Positions 27,366 to 35,776 are shown, counted from the first letter of the stretch. The stretch: 64,000 bases of DNA from JBGNFV01 sp049645705 (GCA_049645705.1 JBARUK010000057.1:1-64000); one strand, 5' to 3'. Notes: generated by a model from the letters alone, not told the origin. Program-made: numbers and translations.

Positions 27366-27770
27366 ATGAAAAAACTAAATGTAATCTTAGTCACCCTGTG
27401 CCTGATGATAATCGGCACATTTGGAAACATCAGCACAGCTAATGCACAATTCCCCGATCCCGATCAGGTTTGTGCCTGCCCTCATGTATATGCCCCGGTG
27501 TGTACGTATGATGGCAAAGAATTCAGCAACTCGTGCGTGGCTGAATGTAATGGCTATACAGAGAAAGAATACGAGCCTTGTGGCATAATATTCCCGATAG
27601 CCTCTACTTCTACCCAATCTAAAGCGGCTGTATGGCCTCCCTATGCATGCCCTGATGTGTACGATCCTGTATGCACTTACGATGGCAAGCGATTCGGAAA
27701 TGCCTGTTATGCTAGCCTGGCTGGTTACTCTTCCGACGAGTACTACAAGTGTGGAGAGACTATTTACTAA
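27366..27770 (+). CDS. Secreted two-domain Kazal-type inhibitor, copy 2
   Basis: This 134-residue paralogue of the preceding gene has a different signal peptide (MKKLNVILVTLCLMIIGTF...NAQF) that is nearly the same as in copy 3. Domain 1 has all six Cys (CACPHVYAPVC onward) with predicted P1 His. The linker STQSKAAVWPPYACPDVYDP is the same as in copy 1. Domain 2 again has four Cys and P1 Asp. It is probably transcribed from its own duplicated promoter region. Confidence 0.88.
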   Translation: MKKLNVILVTLCLMIIGTFGNISTANAQFPDPDQVCACPHVYAPVCTYDGKEFSNSCVAECNGYTEKEYEPCGIIFPIASTSTQSKAAVWPPYACPDVYDPVCTYDGKRFGNACYASLAGYSSDEYYKCGETIY

Positions 27771-27791
27771 GCTATAGTCTGCAAATAAAAC

Positions 27792-27818
27792 AAAAGGCGA
27801 CCCGACTCGGTCGCCTTC
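27792..27818 (+). terminator. Terminator of Kazal copy 2
   Basis: AAAAGGCGACC / GGTCGCCTT hairpin, homologous to the terminator of copy 1 but with a shorter T tract, so read-through into copy 3 is possible. Confidence 0.65.
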
Positions 27819-27820
27819 TC

Positions 27821-27896
27821 ATAAAAGAAACGAATGGGAGTATTGCGCTTAAGCTGTGTAAGCGTAACTTGTATCAAACAACTATCAATAATATCT
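27821..27896 (+). repeat. Direct repeat, upstream region of Kazal copy 3
   Basis: Second copy of the 75-base promoter-proximal repeat at 27289-27365. It abuts the terminator of copy 2 directly, whereas about 110 extra bases lie between terminator 1 and the first repeat. Confidence 0.85.
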
Positions 27897-28295
27897 ATGA
27901 AAAAGCTAAATGTAATCTTAGTCACTTTGTGCCTGATGGTAATCGGCACATTTGGAAACGTCAGCACAGCCAATGCACAATTCCTGGATCCGGGTCAGGT
28001 TTGTACCTGCCCCATGATATATGCTCCGGTGTGTACGTATGATGGCAATGAATATGACAATTCCTGCCTGGCCGAATGTGACGGCTATACGGAAGACGAA
28101 TACGAGCGTTGCGGCGCCATCTTCCCTACGGCTTCTACCCAGGCCAAAGCGGCCGTGTGGCCTCCCTATGCATGCCCTGATGTGTACGACCCTGTATGTA
28201 CCTATGATGGCAAGCGATTCGGTAATGCCTGTTATGCTGGCCTGGCCGGTTACTCTTCTAATGAGTACTACAAGTGTGGCGGAGCTGTAGAATAA
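27897..28295 (+). CDS. Secreted two-domain Kazal-type inhibitor, copy 3
   Basis: The 132-residue third paralogue starts at ATG 27897 because this gives the same signal peptide as copy 2; 21 codons further upstream fall in the duplicated non-coding repeat. Domain 1 has six Cys (CTCPMIYAPVC onward) and predicted P1 Met. Domain 2 (YACPDVYDPVC onward) has four Cys and P1 Asp. The mature protein is presumably released to the periplasm or the outside. Confidence 0.88.
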   Translation: MKKLNVILVTLCLMVIGTFGNVSTANAQFLDPGQVCTCPMIYAPVCTYDGNEYDNSCLAECDGYTEDEYERCGAIFPTASTQAKAAVWPPYACPDVYDPVCTYDGKRFGNACYAGLAGYSSNEYYKCGGAVE

Positions 28296-28316
28296 ATATT
28301 TTTCAGCAACTAATAT

Positions 28317-28348
28317 TGAAAAGCGGACCGTTTCGGCCCGCTTTTTTT
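28317..28348 (+). terminator. Terminator after Kazal copy 3
   Basis: AAAGCGG-CCG / CGG-CCGCTTT with one mismatch and a TTT loop, followed by a T run. It touches the stop codon of the convergent helicase gene. Confidence 0.7.
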
Positions 28349-30269
28349 ATTGGTAAAGTATCTTAAAGGCACTCTGGTAGCTACCTGTCTCCTGGGCATA
28401 GTCTATAAAAGCGGTGTAGAAATCATGGGTACCAAGGGTAGCACTGTCTCCCATTACTACCAGTCTTTTCTTAGCGCGGGTCAGGGCTACATTCATCCGG
28501 CGAATGTCGGACAGGAAACCAATGATGCCTTTCTCGTTACTACGTACCAGGCTTATGTAAATGATATCACGCTCCTGCCCCTGAAAAGCATCTACTGTAT
28601 CTATGGACAAACCAGTCCTGTAAGGATCCAGCTCTTCCATCTCTTCTGCCATGTCTCTCAGGCGGATGACCTGGGCCTTGTACGGAGCTATTACAGCAAC
28701 AGTAAGATTCAGCAACGTAAACTGCTCCTCACCTATGGCCTGTAAGCTTTGGGTCAGATGCTTCAGCAGCAGATCTCCCTCCTCCTGGTTGTAGGTACTC
28801 AGGGTTTCCTTGTCCACCTGCTCCATATAGCCACATCCGGCGGTATCGATGTACAGCAGGGCCTTATCTATGGTGGGCAACAGGGCAGTGGCTACGGACG
28901 GGTGGGCCTTTAGCCTGTTGTCGTAAAACTGCCGCGAGCTAAAGTTCATGATGTCAAGGTGCATACGGTACTGCACGGTAAGCATGACATCGGCCTGCTG
29001 GCGGCTTATTGTTTTCTCAAACAGGGTTTCGGTAAGTCCGCCCTTTGCCGCTTCTATACTGCGGACGGTAGGCGGTAGCTGGCAGTGGTCACCGGCAAAT
29101 ATGACCCGGTGCGCTTTAAGTATGGGTATCCAGCAGGCAGGTTCAACGGCCTGGGCTGCTTCATCTATGAACACGGTACCGAAAGTACGGCCTCTGAGCA
29201 GATCATGAGAGGCACCCACCAGGGTACATAGTATCACCTGTACCTGGTCCAGCAGGTCAGCGGTGATGTAGTGTTCCAGCATATCAGCTTCGCTGCGCAT
29301 GCGGCGGCTCTCCCTTATCAGGAGCTTACGCTGCTCTCTTTCGGCCTTCCCAAACTTTCGCTTGTACTTATAGGCCATATTCCGCATCTCATCTGCCCGC
29401 TTACGCACGGTTTTCAGGTCTTTAAAACTGCTGTGGCCTGCTATACGGGCATCGAGGGTATTGCTGACAACCTGCTCGGTGACACGGGCGGGGTGACCGA
29501 GCCTGAGCACGTTCAGACCTAAGGCGGCCAGCTTTTCGGCCAGAAGGTCTACGGCGGCATTGCTGGGCGCGCTAACGAGTACCTGCTTTTCGGACTGCAC
29601 GGTATGGTTAATAGCCTGTACAATGGTGGTGGTTTTACCCGTGCCGGGAGGGCCGTGAATGATGGCCAGGTCATTTGCATCCATCACCTGCTGCAGTGCC
29701 TTGTTCTGGCTGTCATTGAGCATATCGGAATGAAAGTCTCCCCTGCCGGTAAACTCTGCCGGTCTGTGGCCGTACAATGTTTCCCGTAGCTGAAATGATC
29801 GTCCTTTTTCCAGCTTCATGGTATCTTCCAGGGCACGCTCCATCTCCCGGTAGCTGGCTTCATCAAAGAGCATATCCACTCCCAGCTTGCCTTCATCTAT
29901 CCAGTCGGGCAGATCACCGGCGTTGAGCACGACGGTCATTTTATCATTACGTATGGCGCTGACCACTCCGGAAAGGCTTTGCTTGCGTCCATCGCCGGAA
30001 CCACTGTTGGTAAACAATGAGACTACCTTACCGGGCTGAAATACGTGTGACTGCCCAACATCTCTGAGGCGCAAAAGCTCCACAAATACCCGTTCGCCTG
30101 TGCCCAGGTATTGCTTATTTATCTCTACGGGATACCACGTAAGGCCCTCTTTTCTGCGCTCGGAAAGCGAGCTCCTGAGGATCTTATTCTGGTAATAGTG
30201 CTGCTCCTCTTCTCTTTCAAGACGTATAAGACGGAGAACTTTGCGTAACTCTTCGGTGCTTTTACTCAT
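28347..30269 (-). CDS. Superfamily 1B DNA/RNA helicase, IGHMBP2/UPF1-like
   Basis: This ATP-dependent helicase of 640 residues has Walker A GPPGTGKTTTIVQAI (about 205-219), DEAA box motif II in FIDEAAQAVEP and the QYRMH motif IV-type segment. Motif V/VI follow at DAFQGQERDIIYISLVRSN and NVALTRAKKRL. The N-terminal region holds the SMUBP-2-type beta-barrel. Bacteroidota commonly encode one such protein of unclear physiological role. It is monocistronic, convergent with the Kazal cluster and divergent from the next gene. Confidence 0.92.
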   Translation of the reverse strand: MSKSTEELRKVLRLIRLEREEEQHYYQNKILRSSLSERRKEGLTWYPVEINKQYLGTGERVFVELLRLRDVGQSHVFQPGKVVSLFTNSGSGDGRKQSLSGVVSAIRNDKMTVVLNAGDLPDWIDEGKLGVDMLFDEASYREMERALEDTMKLEKGRSFQLRETLYGHRPAEFTGRGDFHSDMLNDSQNKALQQVMDANDLAIIHGPPGTGKTTTIVQAINHTVQSEKQVLVSAPSNAAVDLLAEKLAALGLNVLRLGHPARVTEQVVSNTLDARIAGHSSFKDLKTVRKRADEMRNMAYKYKRKFGKAEREQRKLLIRESRRMRSEADMLEHYITADLLDQVQVILCTLVGASHDLLRGRTFGTVFIDEAAQAVEPACWIPILKAHRVIFAGDHCQLPPTVRSIEAAKGGLTETLFEKTISRQQADVMLTVQYRMHLDIMNFSSRQFYDNRLKAHPSVATALLPTIDKALLYIDTAGCGYMEQVDKETLSTYNQEEGDLLLKHLTQSLQAIGEEQFTLLNLTVAVIAPYKAQVIRLRDMAEEMEELDPYRTGLSIDTVDAFQGQERDIIYISLVRSNEKGIIGFLSDIRRMNVALTRAKKRLVVMGDSATLGTHDFYTAFIDYAQETGSYQSAFKILYQ

Positions 30270-30342
30270 GAGAATGTAAAACTAGGCTATAATTTATAAC
30301 AGGTAATGATATATTGGGTAAAAATAAGCCTGTAGGCAGCGA

Positions 30343-30930
30343 ATGAATTTTCTGGCCCACGTATTTTTATCAGGTAACGACCCTGACCTGCTATTCGGAA
30401 ACTACATCGGTGACTTTGTAAAAGGGAACCAGCATGAGCAACTCCCGGAGGCGATCCAAAACGGGGTGCTCCTGCACCGCGAGATAGACACTTATACGGA
30501 CAACCACCCGATAGTAAGCCAGAGTAAGGACAGGCTGCGTGACAAATACCGCCACTACGCCGGGGTGATCGTGGACCTGTATTATGACCACTATCTGGCC
30601 AGCCTCTGGGAGCAGTACCACACTACTTCTCTGAAGCAGTTTACTGAAAATGCGTACAGGGTGGTAAACGAGCGCCGCGAGCATTTGCCCACCAGGGCGG
30701 AACGGACTTACCTATATATGTCGCGGGATAACTGGATGTACCACTACCGGGAAATTACCGGCATAGAAAGAGCGCTGACGGGTATGGCGCACCGTACACG
30801 CTTCAATAGCCGGATGGATGAGGCCGGCGGGGAGCTGCGGCAGCATTATGACCTGTTCAGACAGGATTTTCAGGCATTCATCCCGGACGTCCGCTCATTT
30901 GCCAACCAGTGGATAGCTGCTAACCGGTGA
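30343..30930 (+). CDS. ACP phosphodiesterase-like protein (DUF479)
   Basis: The 195-residue protein begins with the family signature MNFLAHVFLSGNDPDLLFGN and contains GDFVKG and LHREIDTYTDNHP, metal-ligand-type motifs of the AcpH/DUF479 family. AcpH removes the 4'-phosphopantetheine arm from acyl carrier protein. Whether all family members do so is not certain. Its stop codon abuts the stop codon of nuoK on the other strand with no base between (TGATCA). Confidence 0.88.
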   Translation: MNFLAHVFLSGNDPDLLFGNYIGDFVKGNQHEQLPEAIQNGVLLHREIDTYTDNHPIVSQSKDRLRDKYRHYAGVIVDLYYDHYLASLWEQYHTTSLKQFTENAYRVVNERREHLPTRAERTYLYMSRDNWMYHYREITGIERALTGMAHRTRFNSRMDEAGGELRQHYDLFRQDFQAFIPDVRSFANQWIAANR

Positions 30931-31242
30931 TCAGTCCTGCAGTCCGGATACCTCGTCCAGGGAGGAAGTATTGAAATAGTTGAATACCTTGAGCACAATG
31001 GCGAGCCCTACGGCGGCCTCTGCAGCAGCAATAATAATAACGAACAGAGCAAACATCTGGCCCTGCAGTATGGCATCGTAACGACTGAAGGCTACGAGAT
31101 TGATATTGGCGGCATTAAGCATCAACTCTATGCCGATGAGAGCCATAATGGCATTTTTACGCGTGATAACGATGGCCAACCCGATGGACAGGAGAATAAA
31201 GCTTACGATGAGGTAGTAGGTCACGGGTATCATATGCGTCAA
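30931..31242 (-). CDS. nuoK: NADH-quinone oxidoreductase subunit K
   Basis: This small membrane subunit of respiratory complex I has 103 residues and three transmembrane helices. It contains the conserved acidic residue in GIELMLNAANINLVAFS and the second in AAAEAAVGLAIVL. Its start overlaps the nuoJ stop by 4 bases. It is the last gene of the local nuo block: nuoL, M and N do not follow. Confidence 0.95.
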   Translation of the reverse strand: MTHMIPVTYYLIVSFILLSIGLAIVITRKNAIMALIGIELMLNAANINLVAFSRYDAILQGQMFALFVIIIAAAEAAVGLAIVLKVFNYFNTSSLDEVSGLQD

Positions 31243-31748
31243 TTCAGTTGTCTGCGGGCTATAAATGCTGCCCCCACCAGTGCGATAAGTAATAGAATAC
31301 CGGCCAGTTCAAAGGGTAGCAGATAGTCGGTCATAAGGCCGGTGCCGAGCTGCCGTAGCGTACCGGCTCCTGCCACATGCTGCGAGCGGTCTATCCAGCC
31401 CAGCGCGCCCCAATTCACCCGCAGCAGGAAGGCAAAGAGAAAGGCAAAAAGGCCCACGGATACCAGTACTCCCCAGAAACGGTTATGCACAGCAGTAGTA
31501 ATGGCCTTACCCTGTACCTTGTTAGTGAACATGACACCAAAGATCATGAGCACGATGACGCCACCTACGTATACCATGATCTGGGTGACGGCAATGAAGT
31601 CTGCCCCGGCCAGGATGTACAATGCGGACACACCCAGAAAGGTGACCACCAGGGAGAAGGCGGCATACAGTATGTTTCGCGTCAGTAATATGAATAACGC
31701 TGAAAGAACGGTAAGCCCGGCAAACGCGTAAAAGAGCCACTCAATCAT
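31239..31748 (-). CDS. nuoJ: NADH-quinone oxidoreductase subunit J
   Basis: The 169-residue membrane subunit of complex I is predicted to have five transmembrane helices. It shows the conserved ADFIAVTQIMVYVGGVIVLMIFGVM segment typical of NuoJ. It overlaps nuoI by 8 bases and nuoK by 4, consistent with translational coupling. Confidence 0.94.
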   Translation of the reverse strand: MIEWLFYAFAGLTVLSALFILLTRNILYAAFSLVVTFLGVSALYILAGADFIAVTQIMVYVGGVIVLMIFGVMFTNKVQGKAITTAVHNRFWGVLVSVGLFAFLFAFLLRVNWGALGWIDRSQHVAGAGTLRQLGTGLMTDYLLPFELAGILLLIALVGAAFIARRQLN

Positions 31749-33189
31749 CCTTATTCCCGTTATCGTTCTGGTCCCCTTTTTTTGGTATGCGCGGTCTGAT
31801 CACGGGCCGCGCAGGCTTTTTCGCACCCTCCTGCCCGGCGGTGGGTGTATCGCTGTCTGTTTTTGGCTTGATCTTAGGTTTTATGACGGGCCGGGCAGGC
31901 TTTTTATCAGCCGTATTTTCTGTCTCACCCTTAGCCCCGGCGGGTTTTATTTTTGGCTTGATAACAGGACGCTTAGCGGCAGGCTTCTGGATTTGTTCAT
32001 CGCTGTCCTCATTCCCTGCGGGTTTACTCCGGGGCTTTATGACAGGCCTGTTGGTCGTAGGCTTTTGCCCCTGCTCTTCCGTAGTATCACTTTGCCGTGG
32101 TTTGATACGCGGTTTTATGACCGGCTTCTTCGACTGAGCCTCCGGACTCGTCTCACCCGCACTTTCTGTACGGGGCTTGATCTTTGGTTTTATGGCGGGT
32201 TTCGCTCCCGCACTGGCCTTAGTATCGGTTTTTGGTTTAACGACAAGGCGTGCCGGTCTGGCTTTGTTTTCAGCCTCAATTTCTTCTCCTGTGTCAGGCT
32301 TTTGCACACGGGGCTTGACTTTGGGTCGGAACACTGGCTTAGGCTTTGCCGCACCAGCTTCTTCAGTCTTGTTTTCCGTATCAGCAGGGTTGGCATCCCC
32401 CGTCGGTTTTTTGATCTTCGGCCTGAACTTCGGTTTCGGCTTATTGGCAGCGGTCTCTTTTGGCGTTTCGCCTGTAGTGTCCGGTGTTTCTGTCGTTTTT
32501 GGCTTTACCCTGGGCTTGAAGGCCGGTTTGGCTCCTGCTGGCTTCGGGCTGGTAGTTTTTGGCTTCGCAGCTTGTGTAGTACTGCCTTTTTCGGCAGCGG
32601 CGGTGGCTTTGGCCTGTTCCTTCTTTAGCTGAAATTCGGCCAGCTCTTCCCTGGCTTCCGTGATCTCTTCCTCTTTCATTTTACCAAAGGAATAGATATG
32701 ATCGGCCACATCGAACTCGCTGAAGTCGTAAGCCTTGGTCATGGTGAGGCACTCGGTGGGGCATACAGTGGTGCAGAGTCCGCAGAAGCAGCACTTGCCC
32801 ATGTCTATATCGAACTTGGCCGCGTGTATACGCTTTACGGTCCCGTCGCTGGTCTTACCTATGTCGGCCACAGCCCGTATAGGGTCTATCTCGATACAGT
32901 CTACGGGGCAGACCTTGGCACATTTATCACAGACAATGCAGTCGTCTATCTCATTATGCAGGCGATAGCGTCCCGTGTCGGGTACGGGAAGTGACTCATT
33001 AGGGTACTGGGTGGTAAATATGCCGGTGGACTGCTCGAAGTAATTCTCCTCTTCTACGCCCATAGGCTTGCGGCTGCTGCGGGCCTGCCATATATGGCGC
33101 CACGACAGCTTCAGCCCTTCTGCCAGGGTGCCGAAGGCTTCGCTTATGTTTTTCCAGTATCCGCTGTTCGCTCCTTTTTTCTTTGCCAT
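31741..33189 (-). CDS. nuoI: NADH-quinone oxidoreductase subunit I with long Lys/Pro-rich tail
   Basis: This peripheral-arm subunit carries two [4Fe-4S] clusters. Cluster ligands are seen as C84, C87, C90 with C94 (CIVCDKCAKVCP) and C133, C136, C139 with C143 (CCFCGLCTTVCP). The core ends near residue 180, which is the usual size. Residues from about 190 to 482 form an added tail made of repeated KP, KPKIKP, RPVIKP and KPRIKPR units separated by acidic/Thr spacers. The tail is open and in frame to the nuoJ overlap, so it is a real extension. Its function is unknown. Confidence 0.93.
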   Translation of the reverse strand: MAKKKGANSGYWKNISEAFGTLAEGLKLSWRHIWQARSSRKPMGVEEENYFEQSTGIFTTQYPNESLPVPDTGRYRLHNEIDDCIVCDKCAKVCPVDCIEIDPIRAVADIGKTSDGTVKRIHAAKFDIDMGKCCFCGLCTTVCPTECLTMTKAYDFSEFDVADHIYSFGKMKEEEITEAREELAEFQLKKEQAKATAAAEKGSTTQAAKPKTTSPKPAGAKPAFKPRVKPKTTETPDTTGETPKETAANKPKPKFRPKIKKPTGDANPADTENKTEEAGAAKPKPVFRPKVKPRVQKPDTGEEIEAENKARPARLVVKPKTDTKASAGAKPAIKPKIKPRTESAGETSPEAQSKKPVIKPRIKPRQSDTTEEQGQKPTTNRPVIKPRSKPAGNEDSDEQIQKPAAKRPVIKPKIKPAGAKGETENTADKKPARPVIKPKIKPKTDSDTPTAGQEGAKKPARPVIRPRIPKKGDQNDNGNKDD

Positions 33190-33190
33190 A

Positions 33191-34288
33191 TCAGATCATC
33201 CACAGTCGCCACACACCGGCAGCTAATATAATCAAAATAGAAGCAGGGGTCAGGTACTTCCAGCAGAGTGACATAAGCTGATCTACCCGCAGGCGCGGAT
33301 AGGTCCAGCGCACCCACATCTGGATAAGTACGGTAAGCATAGCCTTGCTGCATAACCAGAAAACACCCCAGGCTATGCCGGAAAAGCTCCCGGGTGTACC
33401 GGATGTCCAGTAGGCCAGCTCCAGGCTGCCTATATTGGGCAGAGGAGTATTCCAGCTACCCCAGAACAGTACCGCGCCCAGGAAGCTCACAAGCAGCATC
33501 ATGCCGTATTCGCTAAGCATGATCATGGCCCAGCGAAAGCCGGAATATTCGGTATGGAAGCCTCCTATAAGCTCGGACTCTGCTTCGGGCAGATCGAAAG
33601 GTGCCCGGTTACACTCGGCCAGGGAGGCTATGAAAAAGATAAGCGCAGCTACGAGTAGCAGGGGCATGCGGAAGACGTTCCAGGTGAGTATGCCGCCTAC
33701 TGACGATACATCTGTATCAGTGGCCCGCAAGCCGAAGAGGTACTGAGTTTCAGCACCGGGCAGGTCCTGGTAGTAGACACTCTGCTGCCAGCTTATCTGC
33801 TGCAGGTCCAGGCTCTGGCAGATCATGACTACGGCAAGCACACTAAGCCCGAGGGGTACTTCATAAGAAATGATCTGGGCTACGGAGCGCATAGCTCCGT
33901 ACAGGCTGAACTTGGAGTTACTCCCCCAACCCGCCATAAGGATGCCCAGGACATCCAGGCTCACAATGGCCAGAAGAAAAAAGACGCCGGTCTCTATACC
34001 TGCACCTCCCCACCCGGCAGCCAGTGGTATTACGCTGAATCCACTGAACACTGCGGTAAAGATCAGGGCCGGAGACAGGCGAAAGAGCTTCTTGTCCGCA
34101 GCGGCGGGTACAATGTCTTCTTTCTGCAGCAGCTTCAGCAGGTCGGCTATGGTCTGTAGCAGCCCGTACCGGCCTACTTCCATAGGCCCTACCCTGTCCT
34201 GTATAAAGGCAGATACTTTACGCTCGGCGTAGATGGCTACTACGGCGTAAAGCAGCAAAAATGGCAGGAAGAACAGAAATGTTGTCAA
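33191..34288 (-). CDS. nuoH: NADH-quinone oxidoreductase subunit H
   Basis: This quinone-site membrane subunit of complex I has 365 residues. Characteristic segments are YAERKVSAFIQDRVGPMEVGRYGL near the N-terminus, NSKFSLYGAMRSVAQIISYE, and AECNRAPFDLPEAESELIGGFHTEYSGFRW in the middle. It starts the local nuoHIJK operon and has its own upstream promoter, so it is not co-transcribed with nuoA-G at this locus. Confidence 0.95.
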   Translation of the reverse strand: MTTFLFFLPFLLLYAVVAIYAERKVSAFIQDRVGPMEVGRYGLLQTIADLLKLLQKEDIVPAAADKKLFRLSPALIFTAVFSGFSVIPLAAGWGGAGIETGVFFLLAIVSLDVLGILMAGWGSNSKFSLYGAMRSVAQIISYEVPLGLSVLAVVMICQSLDLQQISWQQSVYYQDLPGAETQYLFGLRATDTDVSSVGGILTWNVFRMPLLLVAALIFFIASLAECNRAPFDLPEAESELIGGFHTEYSGFRWAMIMLSEYGMMLLVSFLGAVLFWGSWNTPLPNIGSLELAYWTSGTPGSFSGIAWGVFWLCSKAMLTVLIQMWVRWTYPRLRVDQLMSLCWKYLTPASILIILAAGVWRLWMI

Positions 34289-34314
34289 TAGATACCCGGT
34301 TAGTTGTCGGCTGA

Positions 34315-34345
34315 CAAAAATAAGGGCTTAGCGGCTAACACCAAA
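34315..34345 (-). promoter_or_regulatory. Promoter of nuoHIJK
   Basis: On the minus strand TTTG (34345-34342) is followed after 19 bases by TATTTTTG (34322-34315), a full match to the Bacteroidota consensus. The predicted start is near 34308, about 20 bases before nuoH. Confidence 0.75.
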
Positions 34346-34353
34346 GACTTCGG

Positions 34354-34671
34354 TCAGCCATTTCCAGCTCCCCCGCTATTGGCCGCTTCTACGCCAATTT
34401 TGTATTCGCCTGAAGTATTATTGGCAGCATCCACATACCCGCAGTAGATGGTACCCTCTTTCAGTGCATGTTCTATCTTGAGTTCAAATACATATTTCCC
34501 GTCTTCCTTCGCAGCCTTCTGCTCTACCAGCCTGATACCATCGGGCAGTTTTATGTAGGGTTCCCAGCTACCACTGGGGATTTTCTGCGGGGCGGTTTCG
34601 GATATTATTCTGAACTGCTCGCCTATGCTGGCGGTAAATTTTTCCGTCTGTGAAGCCTGGTAGGTTATCAT
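34354..34671 (-). CDS. Small protein of unknown function
   Basis: The 105-residue protein has no signal peptide or membrane segment. Its beta-rich composition (FRIISETAPQ..., YVFELKIEHALKEGTIYCGYVD) suggests a small sandwich fold. It ends in a Gly/Asn-rich tail (NSGGAGNG). No family is recognised. It lies upstream of nuoH, but the nuoH promoter falls between and partly over its 3' flank, so the two are probably independent. Confidence 0.65.
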   Translation of the reverse strand: MITYQASQTEKFTASIGEQFRIISETAPQKIPSGSWEPYIKLPDGIRLVEQKAAKEDGKYVFELKIEHALKEGTIYCGYVDAANNTSGEYKIGVEAANSGGAGNG

Positions 34672-34982
34672 AATGTGTCTGTTATTCTTTGGTTGTACAG
34701 GATAAAAGCTGATTTAATAATCTTTTGTTCAGCCATTTATGCTCTTGAATAGCAAACCCGGATGCCGTGGAAAGACATGAGAAAAGGCTTCCGGGGCTGT
34801 CTATAACTGGTCGCCACGCGGTGTGCAACGGTGGATTTAACAGGCTTTGTAAAAAATTATCAGATTACGATCGTGGCTGCTGTCAACGCAATCATTGTGC
34901 TAACCACCCCGAAGGGATTTTCATGGGACCACTTTTCGGAATCATGACACCATGGTAGTTACAGGAGAGGGTTTGCACACAG

Positions 34983-35120
34983 CAACTACCGTGAGATTAG
35001 CGATAGGGTAATCTCGTCCGGAAGAGATTGTGGTTGAGGGTAGAGCCCAGTTGTACTGGGCCATGCAGTGCGGCTTCGAACTAGCGTAGCCGCAAACTAC
35101 CAGCACCCTGCACCGGGAAG
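34983..35120. repeat. Structured intergenic repeat, copy 1
   Basis: It shares with 47842-47971 the sequence CAACTACCG-GAGATTAGCGATAG and a perfect 7-bp hairpin GCCCAGT-TGT-ACTGGGC (35045-35061). It also shares CTTCGAACTAGC- and CCTGCACCGGGA-type blocks. Hairpin 1 here is GAGATTA/TAATCTC. A further stem TGCGGC/GCCGCA surrounds the TTCGAACTAGC block. Coding potential is absent. Confidence 0.7.
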
Positions 35121-35128
35121 TAACCCGT

Positions 35129-35192
35129 GGTCCGACATCTCGGTGGTCCGGCATTCCGGTGGTCCGGCATTCCGGTGGTCCGACATCTCGGT
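35129..35192. repeat. Four tandem 16-bp units in A-B-B-A order
   Basis: Units GGTCCGACATCTCGGT (A), GGTCCGGCATTCCGGT (B), B and A follow without spacers. A and B differ at three positions. The B unit contains CCGG-CATT-CCGG. Confidence 0.9.
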
Positions 35193-35748
35193 GGGGTCGC
35201 AATCGACTGGTCCATGCACTATGTTGCTATAATTAAGACAGTTTAGGGTAATTCTGCTCTTAAGTTAACGGCTGGCTGCAAGTCGGGACTGTTATAGCTG
35301 AATGCGGACAGTGCTTTTTCGCCGTTTTGCAGCGCCATCAAGCTAAAGATTGTATACAAATCAATATGGCACAATATTCCGTTTGATTGATCGCCTATAA
35401 ATTGTATTATTACTATCTGCTATTCTCGGAGAGCCCACACTTTTTTAACCAGTTTTTCACCTTACTCTGGTCCGATACTGAACCGTTACTTAACCGTTTT
35501 TAAACCGTCTTGAGAAGGGGTATCCTTTGCCTTTCCTTCGCCTTATCCAGGCATTACACTTGCGGGCAATATATTGTACATTCTAAGGTTTAGCACTACT
35601 GTTACCCCTATCTGAAAATACGAATAAGGACAGAGAGCTATCACATTTGGCGAAAGTATCGCGCTTGTACCAACAATCCTAAGATTGCCACCTGGCGGAC
35701 CGTACCCTCAACATAACCGGTAGCCCCCTTAGCAGCCTGAATTTAGTC

Positions 35749-35776
35749 CGATCCCTTCCGGACGATCCCTTCCGGA
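35749..35776. repeat. Two tandem 14-bp units
   Basis: CGATCCCTTCCGGA occurs twice in direct succession, followed by CGATCT. Confidence 0.85.

Noticed and set aside
31993..32628. 211-codon and 151-codon plus-strand frames
   Set aside because: They are antisense to the repetitive NuoI tail, whose biased codons leave other frames open.
35129..35192. CRISPR array
   Set aside because: The 16-bp units are contiguous without spacers, only four in number, and no cas gene is near.
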